A stretch of 52,632 bases of DNA from Stagonosporopsis chrysanthemi (lineage: Eukaryota > Ascomycota > Dothideomycetes > Pleosporales > Didymellaceae). Each line of letters starts with the position of its first letter. Position 1 is the first letter of the stretch. Position numbers and translations under genes: made by a program. The notes under the pieces are model-generated. The model saw only the letters and a program-made list of their open reading frames with translations, ran no database searches and was not told the origin of the DNA. Location: assembly GCA_022560025.1 (NCBI GenBank), contig JAFISE010000196.1:1-52632 (forward strand), given 5' to 3'. Of the stretch, positions 10,143 through 19,449 are shown piece after piece.

Positions 10143-11140
10143 GCTACTTCTCAGTATTCACTCACCTCACGATCTCGCTACATTCAACACAGCAAGATCG
10201 ACACATACACGGCGTTTGGACTCTCATCTCACGACATCATGACACCACTCTTATCATCGGTGTTTCTCTCGCATCTCAACAAGCGTAGTCATAAATCGGA
10301 GTTCATCATTCTTTCTTTTTTCAAAGACAGGCATTAGGACCAAGAGGTCCAGGGTATCCAAAAACAAGCACATGGGATGTGCATCACAAACTCAAAAAGC
10401 AGATCACAGTATCTGGAAGGCGTCTATTCAACCTGACGACCATAATGACCGTAATGGACGGGGGCGGCAAAGGGAGAGGAAGGGGTTGCGCCTCAGCGCA
10501 AGACCGTGGGATTGTTTGAGCATTTGCGGAGGAATGGCTTTCTGAGATACCCGACCAGTGCCCTCAACGGAGCTGGTCAACCCGAAGCTTTTATATTATC
10601 AAAAATACGATCTGTTTGCGAGCCTGCCTCGCGATGGATACTGGGCGTCCGGTTGTGTGATATGCGTATGCGATTAGCGCATCTTAGCCGATCAACTTGT
10701 ACCAACGTAAATTGCACTCCACATGTTGCATACCTTGCTTTTCGACGTAATAGTCCTGATTTGCTTGGTGATCTCCCACACAGCTAAGCAAACAGCACAA
10801 TATCCTCAGGCTCTAGAAAACGATAGAGTGTTTAACATGTTTCAGTATGCATTATTTTGCGCCATCCATAGGTCTTACATAAATACACAATACACGCCAG
10901 CACAAGCTCTTGAACCCAAGAAGCTGCAGACCGCCCGTGGTTTGTCTAAGCGAACATGCATCGCACCAGTAACACAGGTATTGTACAGTGGGCAGGGCCC
11001 GCGTGGAGATTGGTGCCAAGGACGCCGAATCGAGCAAAAGCGATGCAAAAAGGTTGAATATCGAAGTGAAACAGGCCGAGGTTCGGCGTTCGGCTTGTGG
11101 TCGTCTGCTCAGAATCGTTCGTGTTGTTGAGTGTAGGTGT
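10143..11140. other. 1-kb convergent intergenic region
   Basis: This lies between the 3' ends of MET13 and TIM23. It contains a short T-rich run near 10310-10322 and several short chance ORFs on both strands. I see no gene, RNA gene or repeat that I can support. Confidence 0.4.
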
Positions 11141-11915
11141 TTACGCGTCGGTGGGGGCGGGTTCGAAGAAGACCTTTCGTGTGATCTGGTGTCTTGTTAG
11201 CATATGCTCCTAACTTGGTGATGTAAGATCCTCACGGCCCATGTCCCCGCTACAGTTGCGCAGATACCCGCGCTGATAGCCATCGGCCGTGTCCCCCTTG
11301 TGCTCTTGAAGATGGCGCCAGATATGGCACCGGCAACGACGCTGTTTGTGGGGTCGTGCTTGCCGCGGAGGGCGCCAATGGTGCTGTTGGTGCCGTTGTA
11401 GATCAAAGCAATGACACCGGCACTGTTACCCAAGAAAGGTCCACGTCTTGTGACAGCGTTCAGAACACCGTTGAGGCGCAACCTCGGTGGCATCGAAGCC
11501 GGGTTCTTCTGCAGGCCCTCAGACAGACCCCATGCACCTCCAATGGTAAGCGCAGTCAGATAGCTGACACCGGTGCCATAGCAGAGGTCGTCCGACCAGC
11601 CACGGCTGGGGAGTGCGGAGTGATCTACGGACGCGGTGTCTTCGAGAGTGAGGTAATCGAGTGTGTCTTGATTCAGACCGGCAAGGGGATGTAATTGCGA
11701 AGGATCAAGAATGAAGTCGGAGGTCGAGGGGTTCTGGATGGTGGCAGCGTCGAATGGTGTGGGTGCTGATGGTGAGGCGGAGAAGTTGTCGTGTGGTTCT
11801 TGCGGCGATGGGGTGGCTGTCGCGGTCGACTTCTTGCCGGTGAAAAGGTCCCAACTGTGGCTGTATAAGCAACACGAAATAGCGCGCCAGACTATCGCAG
11901 AACTTACACTCCCAT
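11141..11915 (-). CDS. TIM23: Mitochondrial import translocase subunit Tim23
   Basis: Tim23 forms the presequence channel of the inner mitochondrial membrane. The 225-residue product has a hydrophilic intermembrane-space half (FDAATIQNPSTSDFILDPSQ, then LHPLAGLNQDTLDYL) and a Tim17/22/23 (PRAT) membrane half with LTALTIGGAWGLSEGL, GNSAGVIALIYNGTNSTIG and the RGKHDPTNSVVAGAISGA block. Exons: 11915-11908, 11860-11236 and 11185-11141. The first exon is only 8 nt (ATGGGAGT, then GTAAGT). The last intron (11235-11186) carries a perfect GCTAAC branch site and is needed to reach the expected ending RKVFFEPAPTDA; reading through would give a false C-terminus. It is transcribed away from URA5. Confidence 0.92.
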
Positions 11916-12256
11916 GTTGAAAGCGTCAGACCGGGGTGTGATGTGGATGTGGTTGCAGGTTGCGCCGCGCGATCAATCAGCTCGTGGGTATCTCCTAACG
12001 CCGGAAAATGCTAGAGGAGAAGGACGAGGGATATTAAGAGATAATGCACGCGGGGCACAGATGCGCTGGCGATGGCGGCTCGGTCTGGGGCGTTGGCGGT
12101 GCTGTCGGCTGGTGAAGGTAAAAGTTCATCATTGAGTGACGACTGAGCTAGCGCCATCCCTGCCGCTTCGAGTTCTTTCCATTCCGAGGCTCGGAACAGA
12201 AAGAACTGCACGAGAGAAACTCAACACCACATCGACTAAGAAGAAGTCTGTACAGG
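11916..12256. promoter_or_regulatory. Divergent TIM23/URA5 promoter
   Basis: This is 341 bp between the two start codons. Its most notable element is the 18-bp-arm palindrome annotated separately, 49 bp before the URA5 ATG. A GA-rich stretch lies near 12011-12031. No TATA box is evident. Confidence 0.55.
12171..12207. repeat. Near-perfect 18-bp inverted repeat before URA5
   Basis: The arms are AGTTCTTTCCATTCCGAG (12171-12188) and CTCGGAACAGAAAGAACT (12190-12207), matching at 16 of 18 positions around a single central base. The centre contains an everted CCG-N5-CGG pair, the kind of half-site bound by dimeric Zn2Cys6 factors. It could be a regulator site or, if transcribed, a stem in the URA5 leader. 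Confidence 0.8.
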
Positions 12257-12958
12257 ATGGCGCTTCCAGAATACAAGAAGAACTTTCTCGAGACCTGCGT
12301 CTCTGCTGGCGCACTGAAGTTTGGCACTTTCACCCTCAAGTCCAAGCGCGTCTCGCCCTACTTCTTCAATGCGGGACTCTTCCACCGCGCAGATCTGCTG
12401 CGCTCCATGTCTCTGGCTTATGCCCAGTCCATGAAGGCCCACGGCGATGCAGACCCTTCCTTCGACTTTGATGTTCTCTTCGGTCCAGCTTACAAGGGCA
12501 TCCCGCTCGCTGCCACCACCATCGACAAGCTCGCAGATCTGGACGCTGCTAAATACGGCAAGAAGAGCTACAGCTTCAACCGCAAGGAGGCCAAGACGCA
12601 TGGTGAGGGTGGCAACATCGTCGGTGCTTCGCTGAAGGGCCAGAAGATTGTTATTATCGACGATGTCATCACCGCTGGAACTGCTATCAGAGAGGCTATC
12701 GACATCATCAAGAGAGAGGGTGGCGAGCTTGTCGGCATAATCGTTGCATTCGACAGGCAGGAGAAGACCCCCACTGAAAACGATGATGACGGCAAGCCGG
12801 GACCCAGCGCTATCGGTGAGGTCAGGAAACAGTACGGCATTCCAGTGCTCTCTATCCTCACCTTGGAGGACATTGTCGCCTTCTTGCGAAGCCAAGGCAG
12901 CGAGGACGACATTAAGAGGCTGGATGAGTACAGGGCAAAGTACAAGGCCAGCGATTAA
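12257..12958 (+). CDS. URA5: Orotate phosphoribosyltransferase
   Basis: The intron-free 233-residue product transfers the phosphoribosyl group of PRPP to orotate to make OMP, the fifth step of pyrimidine synthesis. The PRPP-binding motif IVIIDDVITAGTA lies at residues 131-143, the flexible catalytic loop is NRKEAKTHGEGG (108-119), and VSPYFFNAGLF and FGPAYKGIPLA complete the family pattern. Length and ends match fungal Ura5. The gene for the preceding pathway step, dihydroorotate dehydrogenase, lies about 30 kb away in the same window. The close upstream palindrome is a candidate control element. Confidence 0.97.
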   Translation: MALPEYKKNFLETCVSAGALKFGTFTLKSKRVSPYFFNAGLFHRADLLRSMSLAYAQSMKAHGDADPSFDFDVLFGPAYKGIPLAATTIDKLADLDAAKYGKKSYSFNRKEAKTHGEGGNIVGASLKGQKIVIIDDVITAGTAIREAIDIIKREGGELVGIIVAFDRQEKTPTENDDDGKPGPSAIGEVRKQYGIPVLSILTLEDIVAFLRSQGSEDDIKRLDEYRAKYKASD

Positions 12959-13697
12959 GGACCAGGGCCGACGGGGTGGTGAACACTTCAGATTCCACTC
13001 TTGAGGATGATGATTTACGAGTATCATGTTGTACGCTCACGAGCGATTTGGGCAAGTCGAACATAGCCATGGCGCCTGTGGTGGAAGAAGAAGAGTTACT
13101 CCGAATTAGATCATGCATTTGGAGCAGACTAATCCTTAAGCCAACACGCACCAATAACAGAACGAGGCTGTTTCGGCAGTTGCATGCTTGCATCGAAGGC
13201 ATCGTGATGTCGCATGTGGAATTGGATATAAGCCTTTCCTTCAGGATAAGCGAGCATGTTCGAGAACACGCTAAGGCGCATCACCCAGACCGCGATATCT
13301 CCTCACAGACATGTTTCAAGCGCGACATCGAGATGTGTTAATTCAGAGCGATGCGTTGCATTCGCGACGAATTCACGCTGTTCCCCGCGTGTTTACTTGT
13401 AGTTCCTGCTGTGATTCGGCAATGCTGCCTCTTGGCACTCGTTCGATCGCTGCTCCCCTGAACCAAAGCGCCTGGTAAGCCAGTCTTCAACAACGACTCG
13501 GAGCGGTCACGGTAGCGTCTTCTCTTCTAGCAGGCTTACCTTATTGTTGTGCTCTTTTGTTTGACAGCCCATACTCTGTCTCGATTTCGAAAAGGTGCTG
13601 GCACCGTCTCAGCTTGCTGATCCTTTAGTTTTTCTTTTCCAGCGACACGACCGACATTTCGACTGTATTAGTGAGCATACTGCCGGTCTACCTGACT
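12959..13697. other. Intergenic region URA5 to mannosidase
   Basis: About 740 bp. It holds the 3' end of URA5 and the promoter and leader of the mannosidase gene, with pyrimidine-rich patches around 13517-13560 and 13625-13640. A 121-codon open frame at 12976-13341 has no recognisable features and I do not call it a gene. Confidence 0.4.
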
Positions 13698-15641
13698 ATG
13701 CGCGGGATCAAGGCACCTCGCAATGTAGCAGGCAACTCGAAGATGTCGCGCCAGCACCAGCGAGCTCTCACCTACCTTATTTTAGGAGCTATAGCACTGG
13801 GCGCATACTACACCTGGTTCGGCGCACCGATCGATACCCTCGCAATATCCTTTGAAGAGCACGAAGAATATATGAATCACCGTCCGAGCTTGGTGTCGTT
13901 CAAGTCTCGACAGTCTTACGACTGGAGACATGCACCTTTTCGCAATGTAATCAAGTCCTACACGCCGCTGCCGGACGGGCAACCTCGAGCGCTCCCAGGA
14001 GTCCAGTCTGATTTTCCACCCGAAACAAAGGCACAAAGGGAGCGTAGAGAAATACAAAGGGTTGCAGTCCGAGACGAATTCAAGCGTACCTGGGACAGCT
14101 ATCGCGCGTATGCATGGGCGGAAGACGAGCTCAAGCCCATAACAGGAATTGGACTCAAATCCTTTGGCGGGTGGGGAGCAACGCTGGTGGACTCCTTGGA
14201 CTCCCTGTGGATCATGGGAATGAAGGAGGAATTTTACGAAGCTGTGCAAGCTGTTGCAGCGATTGACTTTGGGCGATCAGACATGAAGACTATCAGTGTT
14301 TTCGAGACTACGATCCGGTATCTGGGTGGCATGCTCAGCGCGTACGATCTCAGTCAAGAGCCTGTACTGTTGGAGAAAGCCATACAGCTCGGCGAGATGC
14401 TCTACCGCGCTTTCGATACCAAAAATCTCACACCCCTAGGCTGGCTAGATGTCGAGAAAGCCAAGAACCCTGAGGGTATATCTCACCAACCCGAAACTAG
14501 CATCTGTTTCGCCTGTCTTGGGTCCTTGACGATGGAGTTCACGCGTCTCGCACAAATTACTCAGCAATCGAAGTATTACGATATTGTCGCTCGCATCACG
14601 AGACTCCTTGATCGCACTCAGGATACAACGCGTATTCCAGGTCTATGGCCCACCATGGTCAATGCAAAGAAAGAAGAATTCAACCAGAGCCGGTCCTTCT
14701 CTCTGGGTGCTCTTGCTGACAGCACTTACGAGTACTTCCCCAAGATGCACGCTCTGCTCGGCGGACTGGATCCAATGTATCAGAAATTGTACACCGATTC
14801 CGCAGCCAAGATCGATGAGCACATGCTGTTCCGGCCCCAGCTTCAGGACGAGGAAACTGGCAAGGAAATCCTGTTCTGTGGCGATGTACACTCTTCGCGG
14901 CCCGACGAAGTTACAATCGACCCGGAAATGCAGCACCTGACCTGCTTCATCGGCGGCATGTTCGGGCTTGCTGGGGCCCTCTTTTCCACGTCATTGGACA
15001 TTGAGCTTGGCGAGAAGCTCACTAGGGGCTGCATGTACGCCTACGCTGCGATGCCGACTGGCGTCTCGCCTGAAGTCTTTAAAACACTACCTTGTGCAAG
15101 CCGCACAGACTGCAAGTGGAACGAAACAGCGTGGCAAGATAAGATACTGTACAACTACGGCAGCAAATACACAAAGGATGCGGAGCAGGTTGCGCAGGAC
15201 AAAGGCCTGCCACGAGGCTGGACGAACATTCGTGATAAACGCTACCTGCTCCGGCCAGAAGCTATCGAATCTGTATTCATTCTATACCGCATCACAGGCA
15301 AACAGGAGTACCTGGACGGCGCATGGGACATGTTTACCTCTATTGTCGCAAACACACGCACACCTTACGCCAACGGGCAGCTGCTCGATGTTACAGGACA
15401 AACCGACTTCGGCAGAGAACAGTATGTCGATGGGCAGAGGTTTCGCGGGCATGGACCCGCAACGGTAAGGCAAGGGAATGTAGAGGATAAGATGGAGAGC
15501 TTCTGGACAGCTGAGACCTTGAAGTACTTCTACCTCATCTTCAGCCGTCCTGATATGATAAGTCTTGATGACTGGGTGTTCAACACTGAAGCGCATCCGT
15601 TTCGCCGGCCGAAGGCGAATGCAGCAAGCGGTGTCTCGTAA
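13698..15641 (+). CDS. Class I alpha-1,2-mannosidase (GH47), type II membrane protein
   Basis: The intron-free product (647 residues from the ATG at 13698, or 632 from a second ATG at 13743) trims alpha-1,2-linked mannose from N-glycans in the ER or Golgi. A single membrane anchor lies just after the short N-terminal tail (TYLILGAIALGAYYTWFG). The GH47 catalytic domain follows the stem, from about RRVAVRDEFKRTWDSYRAYAWAEDEL-like sequence on: GWGATLVDSLDSLWIMG, GHGPATVRQGNVEDKMESFW and the closing ISLDDWVFNTEAHPFRRP. The Thr of NTEAH is the calcium-binding Thr of the family. The short C-terminal tail suggests retention by the anchor. ER-type or Golgi-type specificity cannot be settled by eye. 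Confidence 0.93.
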   Translation: MRGIKAPRNVAGNSKMSRQHQRALTYLILGAIALGAYYTWFGAPIDTLAISFEEHEEYMNHRPSLVSFKSRQSYDWRHAPFRNVIKSYTPLPDGQPRALPGVQSDFPPETKAQRERREIQRVAVRDEFKRTWDSYRAYAWAEDELKPITGIGLKSFGGWGATLVDSLDSLWIMGMKEEFYEAVQAVAAIDFGRSDMKTISVFETTIRYLGGMLSAYDLSQEPVLLEKAIQLGEMLYRAFDTKNLTPLGWLDVEKAKNPEGISHQPETSICFACLGSLTMEFTRLAQITQQSKYYDIVARITRLLDRTQDTTRIPGLWPTMVNAKKEEFNQSRSFSLGALADSTYEYFPKMHALLGGLDPMYQKLYTDSAAKIDEHMLFRPQLQDEETGKEILFCGDVHSSRPDEVTIDPEMQHLTCFIGGMFGLAGALFSTSLDIELGEKLTRGCMYAYAAMPTGVSPEVFKTLPCASRTDCKWNETAWQDKILYNYGSKYTKDAEQVAQDKGLPRGWTNIRDKRYLLRPEAIESVFILYRITGKQEYLDGAWDMFTSIVANTRTPYANGQLLDVTGQTDFGREQYVDGQRFRGHGPATVRQGNVEDKMESFWTAETLKYFYLIFSRPDMISLDDWVFNTEAHPFRRPKANAASGVS

Positions 15642-16118
15642 GAGGGTGTTTGGGGGGGATTGGACTGATATGTGGCAGTTGTTAGCCACGATCAGAATCA
15701 TGCATGATTGGACGTTTGAAGGATGGCATTGCACTCCGATGTATACATATAGAGACTGCACACTGTCACGAGGGTTTGGAGGCATTACCCGCGACAGCAA
15801 AGTAGGAGAATAGACTGGACACGACCACGACCCCGACCCGAATTTTTCGTACAGATGGCGCCAGCCTTCTAGCAAACTGGCAAATACATCGAGCCGCCCA
15901 GTATAGATTCAAGTTGAAAGCCATGAGTATGCCTCGCATTGTAGGAGATCAAACGAACCCTTGGGAGACTTACTCTGCTGAACTTGTCCAAAAGACTGAA
16001 GAGAGAGCAATTCCTATCAGACTGTGATGCAGAAATCAATCGTATCAGAAGCCATGCTCCTTGCGTCAGTCTATTCCTACACTAACGGTGTAGAGAAGCA
16101 ACCCACATCAGGCGCGCT
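15642..16118. other. Intergenic region after the mannosidase gene
   Basis: Presumed 3' untranslated and terminator sequence of the mannosidase gene, with a G7 run near 15650. Nothing else that I can support. Confidence 0.35.
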
Positions 16119-16525
16119 TTATTGGTCGGTTGAGCTTTCCCCCTCCGAAAGCCAGCTGCATAATAGTGGACACTTGAAATAGCTGCCGGCGGGGAATGCA
16201 ATTGCGTTGGCCCGCGTGTACTGATGCATTCGGTCGCGCGTGTCGACTGTTTTGCGCCTCCGAATACCACGTTCGAACCATCCGTCGCGAAGGTAGCCTG
16301 CAGGATATTTGCGGATAATTTTGAGGGTAAATTGCGTGTGCATCTTGCTCACCACTGCATAGGCGCTCCAGGTCGAATAAGCCGGTTGTCTTCTTGAGGA
16401 ATAGCCCAGGTACGGAGTATGACGCCTTCGAGGGTTTGTAGGTCTGTGATGGTGTCTAGACCCAGTCGGACTTTGCAGCGGAGAAATAAGTCGTAGAGTT
16501 GTTGCAGTGGGTTTCGGGGCGCCAT
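16119..16525 (-). CDS. Small hypothetical protein, two-exon model
   Basis: A minus-strand ATG at 16525 begins MAPRNPLQQLYDLFLR. An intron from 16413 (GTACCT) to 16355 (CAG) would join it in frame to a second block reading VSKMHTQFTLKIIRKYPAGY and on to a stop at 16119, for 115 residues. The protein would be basic, without signal peptide or membrane helix. I do not recognise any family. The alternative, reading on without the intron, ends at a stop after 59 residues. Both blocks look coding-like, but support is only frame and splice signals, so this could be a remnant or chance. Confidence 0.28.
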
Positions 16526-17203
16526 ATTGTCAGAACGTGTCTGGTGAGTGGCTGGGGGAGAGGTGAGAGAACTTGATGTGGATTGAAGGGCGTGACACTT
16601 TTTGGAGCATGTTGGAGATATTGTAAATAGTGGAATTGCCCCATACATTCAATTGAAGGGTCGAATTCGGTGTGTACCGATGGTATGCATGGCCGTTGCA
16701 ATGAGCCCTGACCCTTAGCGCCACGGGCGAGCCTCCAGAAGCTCGAGAGAAGAACGGAACCCCCTCATCGTTCGAGCTCCGTGATACGCACAACCACCGA
16801 AACTAACCTCCGTATTCATGGTTATTGAGCCTGCAGGCCCAAGGTACCGCGCTGATCACGAGGCCCCAGCAATGTCGTCACCCAACAAATCTCGGTCTCC
16901 ACCTACCCCGACTCAGTACTGGCGCGGTTTGCGCTAAGCCTCCATCAGCAACGGAGATGATGATCCCCGCGTTATCTACCCCAGAACCTACCCCAGGCTT
17001 GGCCTAGCTGAGGCTTGGGTTGCAACTGCCGCGGTGGCATTGAGCCTGTAGCAACGGCGGCGGCAACAATGACAAGGATTGTACTCTGGTTGGCATGCAC
17101 ATGGATCGACGCCCGACGTCTTGGAACGCAGAGGTATATGAGGGGATAGTGCGCGCCTTTTATGGTGGGAAAGTATTTGTCTGTTCGACCGTGAATCAGC
17201 AAT
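16526..17203. other. Intergenic region before the sugar transporter
   Basis: About 680 bp holding the presumed promoter of the FucP-like transporter. Short open frames on both strands show no recognisable domain. No repeat or RNA gene seen. Confidence 0.35.
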
Positions 17204-18876
17204 ATGGGGTTCTTCAAGAAACCTACCTTGCGCACACGCGATGACCAGCGTACGAGTGCTGCAGAGCTTACGCTGCGAGCGTCTATCCTACCACTCTGTT
17301 TAGTTACTATTTTGTTCTTCCTTTGGGCAAGTAGAGCTCGATCAAAGGAGATGGGTGATTCCTAACAGCTTTCCAGGGGTTCTCGTACGGCCTCATCGAT
17401 ACCCTGAACAAACATTTCCAAGTGGAACTGGGAATCACACGCGCTCGTTCCTCAGGATTACAGGCAGCTTACTTCGGCGCTTACCCGCTTGCTTCGCTGG
17501 GGCACGCCAACTGGCTGCTCAGACACTGGGGCTACAAAACCGTCTTCATCTGGGGCCTATTCCTATTCGGCACGGGCGCGCTTCTTACCTGGCCATGCCT
17601 CGTATACCGTTCGTTCGGCGGCTTTTGCGCAGCCACTTTTGTTATCGGTAACGGGCTGGGCTCACTCGAGACGGCCGCGAATCCCTACCGTGAGTTTTCG
17701 AGAACAAACGTGTCATCGAAAGGAAATGGCTGACGCCGGTTAGTTGCTGTGTGTGGGCCGCCCAAATATTCAGAAATCAGGATCAACTTGGCGCAAGCAT
17801 TCAACGGCATCGGGACCGTTGTTGCGCCTGTGCTCGGTTCTTATGTCTTCTTTGTTGACGTTGGCGAGGGTTCAGAGGCTTTGAAGAACGTACAGTGGGT
17901 ATACCTGGCCATTGCGTGCTTTGTGTACGTTCTTGCGGCCGTCTTCTACTTCGCAACCGTAAGCAGATTCTACTGGTATATTGTGGTGATGGCTGACTTG
18001 CGTTACAGATCCCTGAGATCACAGATGCTGACATGGCGTTCCAAGCCGAAGCCACGAATGCAGGCAGTGATACGAAGCCTTTTATCAAGCAGTACCGCCT
18101 TTTTCACGCTACGTTCGCCCAGTTCTGTTACACCGGAGCACAGGTGGCTATTGCGGGAGCGTTCATCAACTATGTGACTGAATCACGTATCGGCAGCTAC
18201 GACGCGGATGGCGTCCCGCAAGCAACTAGCAATGCCGACGCTGCGCGCTTCCTGGCCGGCGCTCAAGGCACCTTCACACTAGGTCGCTTTGTTGGATCAG
18301 CCTTAATGAAGTTTGTGAAGCCTCGCTGGACATTCTTTGTATTCATGACTTGCTGCATGTGAGTTTGCTTACTATTTTCGATGTTCAGTTTCGCTAATTC
18401 GCTACAGTATCTTCCTGATCCCATCTATTACTGAGCGTGGCAACACTGGAATGAGCATGCTGTTCATCGTATTGTTCTTCGAGTCCATTATCTTTCCTAC
18501 CATTGTGGCTCTGGGCATGCGAGGACTCGGCAAGTACTCGAAGCGCGGTTCTGGCTTCATCGTAGCCGGTGTCTCAGGTGGTGCGGTGGTCCCCCCACTC
18601 CTGTTCGTGGCAGCAGACTCGCGGGGCGCGGTGAACATTGCAACTGGCTACTCGCCTACTGCCTTCGCAATGGTGGTCCCATTGATGTTCTTCGTCGCTG
18701 CTTGGACCTACACGTACTGCGTCAATTTTGTCCCGGCGTACAGGAACATCGCAGACAGCTTCCACGAGACCAAGGTTGGCATTGTGGATGTTGACCCGGA
18801 GATGCAAGGCCACGGCATAAAGGACGGATCTCCACTCCAGAGTGAGGCGGTGCACCATGGCGAGAAGAAGGTTTGA
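17204..18876 (+). CDS. FucP-like sugar:proton symporter (MFS, FHS family)
   Basis: Five exons (17204-17326, 17377-17689, 17744-17958, 18009-18358, 18408-18876) encode 489 residues with about 12 membrane helices. The family is the fucose:H+ symporter branch of the major facilitator superfamily. The two membrane acids essential in E. coli FucP are both present by alignment: Asp49 in GFSYGLIDTLNKHFQ and Glu139 in GNGLGSLETAANPY. LAVCGPPKYSEIRINLAQAF and the late helix block IFPTIVALGMRGLGKYSKRG fit as well. The substrate is probably a hexose or deoxyhexose, but the sequence does not fix it. The first intron (17327-17376) starts with GC instead of GT (GCAAGT...CTAAC...CAG); without it the reading frame stops at once. 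The tail after the last helix is short and acidic. Confidence 0.9.
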
Positions 18877-19449
18877 GGGGTCGACGACGATGGCTCACTG
18901 ACTACGTACGTAGACAGCAATACGAGGTGAAGGATTCTAGGCACGCACATCAAACCACGCAACAAGTGCCCAAAATAGTAACCAGCATTTGAGGTAGTGC
19001 TAGGAGGGTTGACGATATTTGCCTCCCCCACACATGGTCGCTCGTCCCATACGTGCCGTGCCGTGATTGCCGTGTTGTGTAATGAGCAGGAAGGCGCGTT
19101 CCTGAGATCGACGCAGGACGAGCAAAAATAAGCCTGACAGCTGCCGGCCAGTAAACAAAGCCAGTGACAGGGCACCAGGTTTATTGCTCCACGATTGCTT
19201 GAAACAGGAACAGTCAGGGCTCTGGCACCTGCGTATCCGCGCGTATTCGAGACAGTTGCCGAACGAACCGCTAGCCTCCATGAGCGTTCCCCGCTACGTC
19301 TGTCCCTAGCGTTGAGGCGCAGGATGCAAGCCCCAAGCAGCTCGCACCTCAGCGCAGCAACGTCTGCCTCTTCCACCCCAAGACCATGTACAGTGACTCT
19401 CGCTGCCTCCACTGCGCTGTACCGCAGCCATAGAGCACGCCCACGAGCA
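18877..19449. promoter_or_regulatory. Presumed promoter of the GT90 gene
   Basis: The frame of the GT90 first exon is open back to about 19195, so the true start could be at an ATG at 19324 instead of 19450. A long open frame on the opposite strand (18708-19559) overlaps two real genes and looks like a shadow. No other feature seen. Confidence 0.35.
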
